Shown: positions 32,750 to 40,966, counted from the first letter of the stretch. The stretch is 64,000 bases of DNA from Paraburkholderia acidipaludis NBRC 101816 (GCF_000684975.1 NZ_BAXZ01000034.1:7099-71098); one strand, 5' to 3'. Made by a program: numbers and translations. Notes: a model not told the origin generated them from the letters alone.

Positions 32750-32834
32750 GGTTAATGATCGTCGATAGTCTGGTTAAGAGGATTTCGCGCGGACAAGATT
32801 TTCGACGTACACAGTGAATATAATTAACCTATTC
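32750..32834. promoter_or_regulatory. Lrp-type half-sites between permease and regulator
   Basis: GGTTAA occurs at 32750-32755 and again at 32772-32777, 22 bases apart (two helical turns), and in reverse (TTAACC) at 32824-32829. The last copy lies within a GAATA-N9-TATTC palindrome (32816-32834). Regular spacing of such half-sites fits an Lrp/AsnC regulator controlling the divergent genes. Confidence 0.4.
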
Positions 32835-32925
32835 GGGCTTGCCGCCGGTCAGTCCAAGACCGTGGGCGAATGGGTTTCGGCGCACCGCGCATCGCAACGC
32901 CGTGAGGCAAGGGAGAGGAGTGGAA

Positions 32926-33384
32926 ATGACGGATCTGGACGACACGGACAGGAAGATCCTGGAGCTGCTGCAAGTCGATGGCCGATTGTCCAATGCGGAC
33001 ATCGCGGAGAAGGTTGGCTTATCGGCTCCCGCCTGCTGGAAAAGACTGAAGCGGCTGGAGAAGCAGGTGATTCAGGGTTATCACGCGACGCTGAATCAGC
33101 GGGAACTCGGGCTTGGTCTCTTTGCCTTCATCAATATCATGCTCGACAGTCACTCGGAGAAAGCCATGCGAGCGTTCGAGTCGGGCGTGATGGCGCTGCC
33201 GAATGTAGTGGCTTGCCACAACGTGTCCGGCAAGTACGACTATCTGCTTCAGGTCGTCGTGCGGGATATGGAGTCATTCCATCAGCTCGCGATGCACCGG
33301 ATCCGCAATCTCGGCAACATCAAGGAGATGTACACGGGCTTCTCATTGAAGGAGATCAAGCGCTCGACGAGCCTTCCGCTGTGA
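32926..33384 (+). CDS. Lrp/AsnC-family transcriptional regulator
   Basis: The protein has 152 residues from the ATG at 32926, which follows GAGAGGAGT. The N-terminal helix-turn-helix is DDTDRKILELLQVDGRLSNA with AEKVGLSAPACWKRLKRLE. The C-terminal RAM/AsnC ligand domain starts near residue 70 and includes VVACHNVSGKYDYLLQVVV and LGNIKEMYTGFSLKEIK. Length matches the family. It is divergent from the broken permease and aminotransferase genes and likely regulated them in response to an amino acid. Confidence 0.92.
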   Translation: MTDLDDTDRKILELLQVDGRLSNADIAEKVGLSAPACWKRLKRLEKQVIQGYHATLNQRELGLGLFAFINIMLDSHSEKAMRAFESGVMALPNVVACHNVSGKYDYLLQVVVRDMESFHQLAMHRIRNLGNIKEMYTGFSLKEIKRSTSLPL

Positions 33385-33403
33385 GATCGGAGCCCAAGCC
33401 CCC

Positions 33404-33660
33404 CTACCGGACTTTCGCCGCCGCCGCGAGTGCGCGAATCCCCTGACTGGAATCCTCGTCGGAGTTCATGAACTTCGTGACCGCATCGGTAATGCCCCCC
33501 TCCGTGGCGGCGGACTGCACCATGCCGAACGCCAGCGACGGTACGAAGCCGCCCGACTTGATGGTCGCCACGGCATCCGCGGAAGACTTTTTCGCACAGG
33601 CATCGAACTTGTCCATGGGAACGTTCAGGCGGACGGGGATTGAGCCTTTATAGAGGCTGA
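33404..33660 (-). pseudogene. C-terminal remnant of a sugar ABC transporter binding protein
   Basis: The minus-strand frame reads YKGSIPVRLNVPMDKFDACA, then SGGFVPSLAFGM, QSAATEGGITDAVTKFMN and ends at a stop at 33404. KGSIPVR-x5-KFDACAKK is the C-terminal signature of glucose/mannose-type binding proteins of the CUT1 ABC family; only about the last 80 residues of roughly 415 remain. The 5' end of the remnant overlaps, in another frame, the 3' end of the DUF1479 gene, marking a deletion or recombination junction near 33660. Confidence 0.7.
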
Positions 33661-34905
33661 AATCACGCCGAAGCCCATTTGGGAACGGCCGAGCTCAGTG
33701 AGATCTTCTGCTGTCGCACGGCCGACGAAGTCCACCTCGAAATGATCCGTGGGGAAATCCGGCGGACTCTTTCCGTCGAGGAAGCTTGGCAGTTGCCGCT
33801 TCAGATAGGCATCGTTCTTCGCGCAGGCCGGCAGCGAGGCGATATACATCACGTTGCTGTAGCCTTTGCCGCGATGCGCATCCTCGACCGCGTGGATGAC
33901 GTCGCTGTGCCAGAACACCGTGTCCCCAGCCTGCATCAGCGGAATTGAAGAGAGCGCGTGGAACAGGGGTGCGTGATATTCGGGCTTGATGGACAGTGCG
34001 CGGCCCGGCATCGCACCGCAAAGGTCGTCTTCCGCAACATCGTCCTGCAGCGCGCGCAAGAGAATGTAGGCCATCGAATTCGCAATCGGCACCAGTTGCA
34101 AGGTGCCGTCGCCCGGGCCTTGCGGTGTCAGGGCTGTCCATCCCTGAAATGTGCGGAACATCGAGCAGACGGCCGGCGAAGGAATCTCCTCGACTTCCGT
34201 GCGCCACGCCGCGTCGAAGGGATCGTAGTCACGCCAGCGGCCGGAGAAAACGTGGCGATAGACCTTGCGGAAGTTCGATTCGATCCAGCGCTCGACCGAA
34301 CCCCCGTCGCAGTGCGCCGACAAACCCAAGGACTCCGAACCAGGCGGCCTGCGACGCAAGCGGTCTGCATAGACCGGAACGTGGTTCGGGTCGAAATGCA
34401 CCCGGCCTTCGCTTTGCGTGCGCCAGAGACGGTTGAGGAACACGCGCGCCTGCGTGAGTTCGGCCGACTGACGCGCGAGCACCTGCGGTTTCGACCAGTA
34501 CACCCCGTAGATCTGGGGCTTGCTCGACGCGAGCTGGCCGAAGTATTTGTCTTCGGCGCGATTGAGCAATTTTGCGTCCAGGTTGTTGTGCTCGACATAG
34601 TCGGCAATGTCGTTGTCCCATTGCTCCACGAGCGAACGGTCGAAGACCTTGCGGATAACACAGGCACCGCGCGCCTTGACGAGCGCAATCTGCTCTTCGG
34701 CGACCCGGTTCGCCACGATGTCCGCGAACTGGATTTCCGGGATGACGGGCTCGCCGCGGTCGCGGAGCGCTGCGATGTGCTGCGCCTCCCTGATCATCGC
34801 CGCTTCGACCTCGGCGAACACTTCCCGGTAGTTGGGCAGCATGTCCCGCAACGCTCGCTTCGCGCTGCGGATGGCTGCCGGTAGATCGTCAATTTGCAAT
34901 GCCAT
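33625..34905 (-). CDS. DUF1479 (YbiU-like) putative 2-oxoglutarate/Fe(II) dioxygenase
   Basis: The protein has 426 residues. DUF1479 signatures are visible: FADIVANRVAEEQIALVKAR, RGACVIRKVF, HFDPNHVPVYADRL, LGLSAHCDGGSVERW (an H-x-D metal pair) and the distal His in DTVFWHSDVIHAVEDAHRG. The family is predicted to be non-heme iron oxygenases. The normal protein probably ends near RSQMGFG; the last ~12 residues (SASIKAQSPSA) are encoded by DNA belonging to a sugar-binding-protein remnant in another frame, so the C-terminus has been replaced. The catalytic region is intact. It is divergent from an AraC regulator. Confidence 0.82.
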   Translation of the reverse strand: MALQIDDLPAAIRSAKRALRDMLPNYREVFAEVEAAMIREAQHIAALRDRGEPVIPEIQFADIVANRVAEEQIALVKARGACVIRKVFDRSLVEQWDNDIADYVEHNNLDAKLLNRAEDKYFGQLASSKPQIYGVYWSKPQVLARQSAELTQARVFLNRLWRTQSEGRVHFDPNHVPVYADRLRRRPPGSESLGLSAHCDGGSVERWIESNFRKVYRHVFSGRWRDYDPFDAAWRTEVEEIPSPAVCSMFRTFQGWTALTPQGPGDGTLQLVPIANSMAYILLRALQDDVAEDDLCGAMPGRALSIKPEYHAPLFHALSSIPLMQAGDTVFWHSDVIHAVEDAHRGKGYSNVMYIASLPACAKNDAYLKRQLPSFLDGKSPPDFPTDHFEVDFVGRATAEDLTELGRSQMGFGVISASIKAQSPSA

Positions 34906-35002
34906 GACATCGTCTCCCTGTGATGTTTCTGATACACGGAGCGTACGCGAGCGATGAGCGGTTGCGTGATACTATCCGGTCAAAGTTTTATTGATTTGGG
35001 AC

Positions 35003-35983
35003 ATGAAAGCGGCTTATGAATATGTCGACTTTGGCCAGGACTGCTCGGTAAGGGTTTACCATCGGCGGTTGCGCCGCATACCTTTCGAGTGGCACCACCA
35101 TCCCGAGTACGAGCTGACACTGACCATGAACAGTCAGGGCAAGCGGTACATCGGCGATTCGGTTGCCTCCTACGGCGCCGACGATCTGGTGCTGGTGCCG
35201 CCTAATCTGCCGCATACCTGGGCGTCGAACCGCTCGATTGACGACGGGGAGTCGGAGGTCGCAATCGTCATCTGGTTCGACGGTGCGTGGGTGCGCCGGT
35301 TAGCCGATGTGTGCCCGGAATATAACGGCCTGTGCGATCTTCTGCGGCGTGCGGCCTGCGGGCTGGCGTTCGAAGACGGAGCCGGAACGCACATGCGAGC
35401 GCATCTCGAGCATCTGCTGTCCGACAAGCCGCGGGTGCGACTGCAGGCTGTCCTCGATGTCCTCGATTTCCTCTCGGCGCTTCCCGCAATGCCGCTCGCG
35501 TCGCCCAGTGCATTTGACGCTCGCACCGGCACGCCGACCGGCCACGAACCCGACCAGATCAATCGCGTGCTTGCGTTGATAGAAACGCAATTCTCGCGGC
35601 CCCTGCGCCTTTCGACGCTCGCCAAGGCCTCTGGCCTTTCCGAGCGTTCCCTGACGCGGCATTTCACGCAGCACCTTGGCGAGAGCGTGGGTCGATACAT
35701 CACCCGTGTTCGAATCGGACACGCCTGCCGAATGCTGACCGATACGCAAACGCCCATCTCGGTGATTGCAACGCGGTCGGGCTTTTCCAACGCGGCGAAT
35801 TTCAATCGCCAGTTCAAGGCGTCGAAGAGCATGACGCCGGTCGAATTCAGACAGCAGTTCACGGGTGCGCGGCATGCCGACGGAGAAACGGCAGCAAGAC
35901 TTACCGAGCGCTCGCCGTCGCTGCAGCGGCTCGAACAAAAGGGGGATGGCACGCGCCGCCGGAGATCGACGCACGTCGATTGA
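35003..35983 (+). CDS. AraC-family regulator with N-terminal cupin domain
   Basis: The protein has 326 residues from the ATG at 35003; a TTG four codons upstream is also possible. The N-terminal ~110 residues form a cupin-like ligand domain with FEWHHHPEYELTL and LVPPNLPHTWAS. The C-terminal AraC domain spans about residues 190-290, with LSTLAKASGLSERSLTRHFT and ISVIATRSGFSNAANFNRQF. The last ~35 residues are a basic tail. It is divergent from the DUF1479 gene with 97 bases between starts and is the obvious candidate to regulate it. Confidence 0.88.
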   Translation: MKAAYEYVDFGQDCSVRVYHRRLRRIPFEWHHHPEYELTLTMNSQGKRYIGDSVASYGADDLVLVPPNLPHTWASNRSIDDGESEVAIVIWFDGAWVRRLADVCPEYNGLCDLLRRAACGLAFEDGAGTHMRAHLEHLLSDKPRVRLQAVLDVLDFLSALPAMPLASPSAFDARTGTPTGHEPDQINRVLALIETQFSRPLRLSTLAKASGLSERSLTRHFTQHLGESVGRYITRVRIGHACRMLTDTQTPISVIATRSGFSNAANFNRQFKASKSMTPVEFRQQFTGARHADGETAARLTERSPSLQRLEQKGDGTRRRRSTHVD

Positions 35984-36088
35984 GCGAGGACTTCGGCGCA
36001 GGCGCCGCTCACTCGGCGGCCGTCGCTGCGCGGCCCCGCCCGGCAGGCGCCGCAAGGGGGAGGGCGGTGCCGGGAGGGGCTGCGGAAT

Positions 36089-36379
36089 TTACTGGTTCTG
36101 GATCAGCCGGCCGAGCGGGACCAGCGGGCCGACCGGCATCAGTTCGTAGGCCATGAGGCCGTCGGCCACCAGCGGCAGTGCGTCCAGCGTTGCTCTGGCC
36201 TGCTCGACCGACTCGACGTTCATCAGAAAGATCGGGCCGGCTTTTTCACGAAACCAGAACTGCTCGACCTTGCCCTCGAGATACAGCCTGAGCGTGGCCG
36301 GAACTTCGTTGGGCATGTGCTGCTGCAGCTTCTCGGGAGTGAGGGTCGGCTGCGCGGAGGCGATGGCAAAAACTTTCAT
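36089..36379 (-). CDS. Muconolactone-isomerase/YCII-like small protein
   Basis: The protein has 96 residues from the ATG at 36379, which follows GGAGATCACCC. It has the ferredoxin-like dimeric alpha/beta-barrel pattern: KVFAIASAQPTLTPEKLQQH, VEQFWFREKAGPIFLMNV and ATLDALPLVADGLMAYEL, closest by eye to muconolactone isomerase-like proteins. No catalytic residues can be assigned. It is divergent from a GlxA-type regulator across a 110-base region full of inverted repeats, so it is probably that regulator's target. Confidence 0.7.
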   Translation of the reverse strand: MKVFAIASAQPTLTPEKLQQHMPNEVPATLRLYLEGKVEQFWFREKAGPIFLMNVESVEQARATLDALPLVADGLMAYELMPVGPLVPLGRLIQNQ

Positions 36380-36445
36380 GGGTGATCTCCTGGATCGAGC
36401 TTCATTGCAAGGAACAACGGGGATCACTGTAGCCGTCGGACATAA

Positions 36446-36474
36446 AAAGTTGTATCGTCGTAAATGACAACTTT
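36446..36474. promoter_or_regulatory. Inverted repeat A in the GlxA-type regulator promoter
   Basis: AAAGTTGT (36446-36453) and ACAACTTT (36467-36474) are perfect 8-bp arms with a 13-base spacer. It overlaps inverted repeat B (36459-36487), so the two structures or bound states are mutually exclusive. Confidence 0.55.
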
Positions 36475-36487
36475 AAGGTCATTTACG
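36459..36487. promoter_or_regulatory. Inverted repeat B, ending two bases before the regulator start codon
   Basis: CGTAAATGAC (36459-36468) and GTCATTTACG (36478-36487) are perfect 10-bp arms with a 9-base centre. The centre and right arm contain AAGG, the only Shine-Dalgarno-like bases before the ATG at 36490, so binding or folding here would block expression. Confidence 0.65.
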
Positions 36488-36489
36488 CC

Positions 36490-37455
36490 ATGCGTATTTC
36501 GATACTCGTGCTGGAGGGGCTGTTCGACACCGGGCTCTCCGTCTTGCTCGACGCATTCGCGCTCGCAAACCGGTTTTCGGCGGCAAACATGGGCGGAACG
36601 CCGCATTTCGACGTGTCGATCGTCGGCATGCGCAAGAAAGTTCGATCCGGTCAGGGGATGGCCATACCCGTGCGGCCCGTGACGGACGATCTGAAGCCGG
36701 ACTGGGTGGTCGTTCCGGCGTTGAATACCGGCACGCCGGAGCGGCTGATTCCCGCGCTCGGGCGGCCGGATGTGCGTCAGGCCAAGGCGCAGCTGCTGAA
36801 ATGGCATACCCAGGGCGCGCTGGTCGCGGCGTCCTGTATCGGGACGTTTCTGGTGGCGGAAACGGGGCTGCTCGATGATCGGGAAGCAACGACAACCTGG
36901 TGGCTCGGCCCGTTGTTTCGGCAGCGCTACCCGAAGGTTCGGCTCGACGAGTCGCGCATGCTCGTGCCGTCGTCCGCGGGCGTGACGGCCGGCGCGGCGA
37001 TGGGGCATCTCGATCTCGCCCTCTGGCTGATACGCCGGGCCAGCCCGTCACTGGCCGCGCTCGTCTCGCGTTATCTGCTCGCCGACATCCGCTCCTCGCA
37101 AGCGCCGTACATCATTCCCAATCATCTGGCCCAGACCGATCCGCTCATTCAGCGCTTCGAGTTGTGGGCGCGCGACCATCTGAAGGCGGGGTTCTCGCTG
37201 CAGGAGGCCGCGAAGGCGTTGGCGACGAGCGCGCGCACGCTGCAGCGGCGTTGCCAGGATGTGCTCGGCAAATCGCCGCTTGCCTACTTTCAGGACCTGC
37301 GCGTCGAGCATGCGCAGTCGCTGCTTCATGGCAGCGGTCTCGGGCTCGACGCGATCGCCGCCGAAGTGGGCTACGTCGACGGAGCCACGCTGCGCACGCT
37401 CCTGCGCCAGCGGCTTGGAAGAGGCGTGCGCGATCTTCGTGCCGATCTGCGCTGA
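36490..37455 (+). CDS. GlxA-family transcriptional regulator (DJ-1/PfpI + AraC)
   Basis: The protein has 321 residues. Residues 1-190 form the DJ-1/PfpI amidase-like domain, with the elbow Cys in AASCIGTFLVAE and REATTTWWLGPLF further along. Residues about 215-315 are the AraC DNA-binding domain: FSLQEAAKALATSARTLQRR and LGLDAIAAEVGYVDGATLRT. This combination is the GlxA family of regulators, which often control amine or dimethylglycine metabolism. The start codon lies only two bases after a 29-base inverted repeat, suggesting tight autoregulation. It is divergent from a small isomerase-like gene. Confidence 0.88.
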   Translation: MRISILVLEGLFDTGLSVLLDAFALANRFSAANMGGTPHFDVSIVGMRKKVRSGQGMAIPVRPVTDDLKPDWVVVPALNTGTPERLIPALGRPDVRQAKAQLLKWHTQGALVAASCIGTFLVAETGLLDDREATTTWWLGPLFRQRYPKVRLDESRMLVPSSAGVTAGAAMGHLDLALWLIRRASPSLAALVSRYLLADIRSSQAPYIIPNHLAQTDPLIQRFELWARDHLKAGFSLQEAAKALATSARTLQRRCQDVLGKSPLAYFQDLRVEHAQSLLHGSGLGLDAIAAEVGYVDGATLRTLLRQRLGRGVRDLRADLR

Positions 37456-37671
37456 TGGCATGAGACGCGCATCACGATGCCGGTGGAGAACTTGAGTGTC
37501 GTGACCACGGCCATGGCCTGGAGAACGGCTCGCGAGAATCCGTTGATCGAGGCCGTTGTCGCGCTGGTCGGCAACTCGGGACTCCAGCAGAAAATTCCGC
37601 GACGCAAACAAAATTTCGCAATCAGGCGGCTCGCCCCACAATATCCTCCTTCCCGAATCGTCATCACGGGT

Positions 37672-38250
37672 ATGGAAACGCCGCACACCCCGAGCCCGCT
37701 GACCGAGCAGGACCGCGCAATCGCCGACGCCGTCGCCCGCGAGCGCCCGAGGCTGCGCAATTTCATCCGCCGCCGCGTGATCGATCAGGACGAAGCCGAG
37801 GACATTCTTCAGGACGTTTTCGAAGAACTGGTCGAGGCCTGGCGGCTGCCGGACCCTATCGAGCAGGTGGGCGCGTGGCTGTTTCGCGTCGCGAGAAACC
37901 GGATCATCGACCGCTTCCGCAAGAAGAAGGAAGCGCCGCTGGCCGATGCCGTCGAGACGGAAGAAGCTGAAGGCGAGTACCGCCTCGACCTCGCGCTGCC
38001 CTCGCCGGACGCCGGACCCGAGGCGGCTTATGCGCGCGCGGCGCTGCTCGATACGCTGCGCGCCGCGCTCGAAGAGCTGCCCGAGAACCAGCGCGAAGTC
38101 TTTGTCGCCCACGAACTGGACGGGTGCAGCTTCAAGGAGATGGCGGCCGCCACCGGCGTAGGCGTCAGCACGCTGCTGGCGCGCAAGCGCTACGCCGTGC
38201 TGCATTTGCGCAAACGACTGCAGTCGTCCTACGACGGCCTCGAGATTTGA
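37672..38250 (+). CDS. ECF-type RNA polymerase sigma factor
   Basis: The protein has 192 residues from the ATG at 37672. Region 2 is RPRLRNFIRRRVIDQDEAED, ILQDVFEELVEAW, AWLFRVARNRIIDRFRKK (about residues 20-85). Region 4 is ALEELPENQREVFVAHELDG, FKEMAAATGVGVSTLLARKR (about 125-180). Regions 1.1 and 3 are absent, as in ECF sigma factors. No anti-sigma gene of a standard type is adjacent; the next gene (16 bases on) encodes a small membrane protein that could take that role. The operon continues into a ferredoxin and probably an ABC exporter. Confidence 0.92.
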   Translation: METPHTPSPLTEQDRAIADAVARERPRLRNFIRRRVIDQDEAEDILQDVFEELVEAWRLPDPIEQVGAWLFRVARNRIIDRFRKKKEAPLADAVETEEAEGEYRLDLALPSPDAGPEAAYARAALLDTLRAALEELPENQREVFVAHELDGCSFKEMAAATGVGVSTLLARKRYAVLHLRKRLQSSYDGLEI

Positions 38251-38266
38251 ACCGAAGGAGAAGGGA

Positions 38267-38590
38267 ATGAGTTTTCGCCGGAAATTATTGGCCAAGGCGC
38301 TGCTGATCGTGCTGATCATCGCGCTGCTGGGCTGGATCGTCATGCGCTTGTGGAACTGGATCGTGCCGACCCTCATTGTCGATGCCCACATGATCGACTA
38401 TCCGCACGCGGTCGGCCTGCTGGTGCTCTGCCGGATCCTGTTCGGCGGATTCCGCGGGCATGGCGGCTGCCACAAGCGCAGGCACTGGGAGCAGTGGCAG
38501 CACTGGCAGCGCATGACGCCGCAGGAGCGCGAGCAGCTCCGCAACGAGCGAACGTCGGGGTCGCGCCCGAGCGGGGAGAGCGGCGCATGA
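38267..38590 (+). CDS. Small membrane protein with His/Trp-rich tail
   Basis: The protein has 107 residues with a ribosome site (AAGGAGAAGG). Two hydrophobic spans are near residues 8-33 and 44-60. After them come GGFRGHGGCHKRRHWEQWQH and WQRMTPQEREQLR, a His/Trp-rich segment followed by a helix resembling those in metal- or stress-linked membrane proteins. It could sense metal or envelope stress and hold the ECF sigma factor; no anti-sigma motif is recognisable, so this is inference from position. The last bases overlap the start of the ferredoxin gene (ATGA). Confidence 0.7.
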   Translation: MSFRRKLLAKALLIVLIIALLGWIVMRLWNWIVPTLIVDAHMIDYPHAVGLLVLCRILFGGFRGHGGCHKRRHWEQWQHWQRMTPQEREQLRNERTSGSRPSGESGA

Positions 38591-38883
38591 ACGGGCGCGC
38601 GACTGCGGCCTGCAAACAGCCGCCCGGCGTCATTGCGCCTTCCGTCGATTTCGCCCGCTGCGAGGGCAAAGCGGATTGCGTGACCGTTTGCCCCGAGAAC
38701 GTATTCGAAATCCGCCGTATCGAGGCTTCCGACTACCAGGCGCTCCGGCCGCTGCAGCGCTTCAAGCTGCGCGTGCACGGCATGAAGGTGGCCTACGTGC
38801 CGAACGCGGATGCCTGCCGTGCCTGCGGCCTGTGCGTGTCGGCCTGCCCCGAGCACGCCATCACGCTCGTCAGGACGCGCTGA
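38587..38883 (+). CDS. Ferredoxin-like 2x[4Fe-4S] protein
   Basis: The protein has 98 residues. Two clusters of cysteines are visible: CEGKADCVTVCP near residue 23 and CRACGLCVSACP near residue 78, the latter matching the C-x2-C-x2-C-x3-C-P ferredoxin pattern; the first is a looser C-x5-C-x3-C form and may bind its cluster with a modified ligand set. About 40 residues between them include HGMKVAYVPNAD. It should carry electrons in the cytoplasm. It is translationally coupled to the preceding membrane-protein gene. The partner redox enzyme is not in the window. Confidence 0.82.
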   Translation: MNGRATAACKQPPGVIAPSVDFARCEGKADCVTVCPENVFEIRRIEASDYQALRPLQRFKLRVHGMKVAYVPNADACRACGLCVSACPEHAITLVRTR

Positions 38884-38917
38884 ACAGCCGTTCCCCATGG
38901 AGTTCGAGGAAATGACC

Positions 38918-39139
38918 ATGCTGAGCCCACATGAACTGGCCACGCTGATGCTGATCCGCAGCGCGCCCGACCAGATCGACATGACACGTGTCGAACTCGA
39001 TACCCTGCTCGATTGCGATCTCATTTCGCTGGAGCCGCGCGCCGGAGCGCGTCTTCCGATGCTGACCGCCGCCGGCGCGCACGTGCTGGAGGTCGCCGCG
39101 CGGCTGGACGGCCCGCGATCGTGGGACAGCGTGCAGTAA
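38918..39139 (+). CDS. Small conserved hypothetical protein in the ECF operon
   Basis: The protein has 73 residues from the ATG at 38918, chosen because GAGGA lies about seven bases upstream; starts at 38897 and 38912 are also in frame. The sequence MLSPHELATLMLIRSAPDQI and LDTLLDCDLISLEPRAGARL, LTAAGAHVLEVAA looks like a small winged-helix fold, in which a short helix-turn-helix ends in a T-A-A-G wing. It lies between the ferredoxin gene and the ABC exporter gene (15 bases to the latter) and is probably part of the operon. No function assigned. Confidence 0.6.
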   Translation: MLSPHELATLMLIRSAPDQIDMTRVELDTLLDCDLISLEPRAGARLPMLTAAGAHVLEVAARLDGPRSWDSVQ

Positions 39140-39154
39140 CGCCAAGGTCTTTCG

Positions 39155-40966
39155 ATGCCCGATACCGCCGCCCGCTCGCCCCGTGTCGCCCCGCTCTTCG
39201 CGCTGCTTCCCTTCCTGCGCCCTTACGCGGGGCGCTGGGCGCTCGCGTTCCTCGCGCTCGTCACGTCCGCTGGCGCGACGCTGGTGTTGCCGGTGGCGTT
39301 CAAATATCTGATCGACCGCGGCTTCGCGAGCGGCGACCGCACGCATATCGATCGCTATTTCATCGCGCTTTTCGTGGTCTCGCTGATCCTTGCCGCCGCG
39401 ACGGCGCTGCGCTTCTATTGGGTCTCGTGGCTCGGCGAACGGGTGACGGCCGATCTGCGGCGCGCCGTCTACGACCACGTGATGCGGATGAGCCCGCAGT
39501 TCTTCGAGACCACGCAGACGGGCGAGGTGCTTTCGCGGCTCACCACCGACACGACGCTGATCCAGGCCGTGGTCGGCACGAGCCTGTCGCTCGGACTCCG
39601 TAATTTCCTGCTGACGGTCGGCGGCGTGACGATGCTGATCGCGACGAGCCCGGTGCTCTCCGGCTATATCATCGCGACGCTCGTGGTGGTGGTCGCGCCC
39701 ATCGTGATCTTCGGGCGGCGCGTGCGCCGGCTCTCGCGCGCGAGCCAGGACAAGGTCGCGAACGCCAGCGCGCTGGCGGGCGAGGTGCTCAACGCGATGC
39801 CGACCGTGCAGTCGTATACGCAGGAGGGTTTCGAGGCGCGGCGTTTCGGCGGCGCAGTGGAAACGGCTTTCGAGACCGCGCTGAGACGCATCCGCGCACG
39901 CGCCTCGTTGACTGCCGTGGTGATCGTGTTCGTTTTTGCCGCGATAGTGTTCGTGCTCTGGCTCGGCGCACAGGCGGTATTGGCCGGGCACATGACGGCC
40001 GGCCAGCTGTCCCAGTTCATTCTCTATGCGGTGTTCACGGCGGGGGCCGTGGGAGCCGTTGCCGAGGTATGGGGCGATCTGCAGCGGGCGGCGGGCGCCA
40101 CGGAGCGGCTGCTGCAACTGCTGGCAGCGCGCTCGCCGGTGGCGCAAGCCGAAACGACCGTGCCGCTGCCGACGCGGGGCGAAGGCATCCGCTTCGACAA
40201 CGTCGGCTTCTCGTATCCGTCGCGTCCTGGCATTGCCGCGCTTGCGGGGTTCTCGCTCGACGTGCGCCCCGGCGAGCATGTCGCGCTGGTCGGGCCGTCC
40301 GGGGCCGGCAAGACCACGCTGTTTCAACTGCTGCTGCGCTTCTACGATCCGCAGTCGGGCAGCATCCTGATCAACGGTGTGCCGACGAACCGGGTCTCGC
40401 TCGTCGCGTTGCGCCAGGCGATCGGCGTCGTGCTGCAGGAATCGGTGATCTTTTCGGGCAGCGTGCTCGACAACATTCGCTACGGCATGCCCGAAGCCAC
40501 GCTCGCCCAGGTGCAACGCGCCGCGGAGATGGCGGCGGCCGCCGGCTTTATCGAGGAACTGCCGCAAGGCTACGACACGTTCCTCGGCGAGCGCGGCGTG
40601 CGGTTGTCCGGCGGCCAGCGCCAGCGCCTGGCGATCGCGCGCGCGATTCTCAAGAATCCGCCCATCCTGCTGCTCGACGAAGCCACCAGCGCGCTCGATG
40701 CCGCAAGCGAACGGCTCGTGCAAACGGCGCTGGACAACGCCGCGCTGAACCGCACGACGCTCGTCATCGCGCATCGTCTTGCCACCGTGCAGCAGGCGGA
40801 CCGCATTGTCGTTCTGGATCAGGGCCGCATTGTTGCGCAAGGCACTCACGCAGCGCTTTTGCGGAGTTCGCCGCTGTATGCGCAGCTTGCGGCCATGCAG
40901 TTCGGCGAACCGCAGGGCAAGGCCGTGGAGCGCGGCGCCGCGCGCGCCAGCCTGGATTTGCAGTGA
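39155..40966 (+). CDS. ABCB-type exporter (MsbA-like), fused membrane and ATPase domains
   Basis: The protein has 603 residues. Residues about 20-310 contain six hydrophobic spans with the exporter loop YDHVMRMSPQFFETTQTGEV. Residues 340-580 form the ATPase: Walker A GPSGAGKTT, Q-loop GVVLQESVIF, signature RLSGGQRQRLAIARA, Walker B ILLLDEATSALD and the H-loop AHRLATV. It would act as a homodimer exporting a lipid, drug or peptide; the MsbA-like form gives no substrate. It is the last gene of the sigma-ferredoxin cluster by spacing. Confidence 0.9.
   Translation: MPDTAARSPRVAPLFALLPFLRPYAGRWALAFLALVTSAGATLVLPVAFKYLIDRGFASGDRTHIDRYFIALFVVSLILAAATALRFYWVSWLGERVTADLRRAVYDHVMRMSPQFFETTQTGEVLSRLTTDTTLIQAVVGTSLSLGLRNFLLTVGGVTMLIATSPVLSGYIIATLVVVVAPIVIFGRRVRRLSRASQDKVANASALAGEVLNAMPTVQSYTQEGFEARRFGGAVETAFETALRRIRARASLTAVVIVFVFAAIVFVLWLGAQAVLAGHMTAGQLSQFILYAVFTAGAVGAVAEVWGDLQRAAGATERLLQLLAARSPVAQAETTVPLPTRGEGIRFDNVGFSYPSRPGIAALAGFSLDVRPGEHVALVGPSGAGKTTLFQLLLRFYDPQSGSILINGVPTNRVSLVALRQAIGVVLQESVIFSGSVLDNIRYGMPEATLAQVQRAAEMAAAAGFIEELPQGYDTFLGERGVRLSGGQRQRLAIARAILKNPPILLLDEATSALDAASERLVQTALDNAALNRTTLVIAHRLATVQQADRIVVLDQGRIVAQGTHAALLRSSPLYAQLAAMQFGEPQGKAVERGAARASLDLQ

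Noticed and set aside
36325..36345. CGGGAG-TGAG sequence resembling half of the 18-mer
   Set aside because: It is inside the isomerase-like gene (LTPEKLQ) and the hexamers are in the wrong order and spacing.
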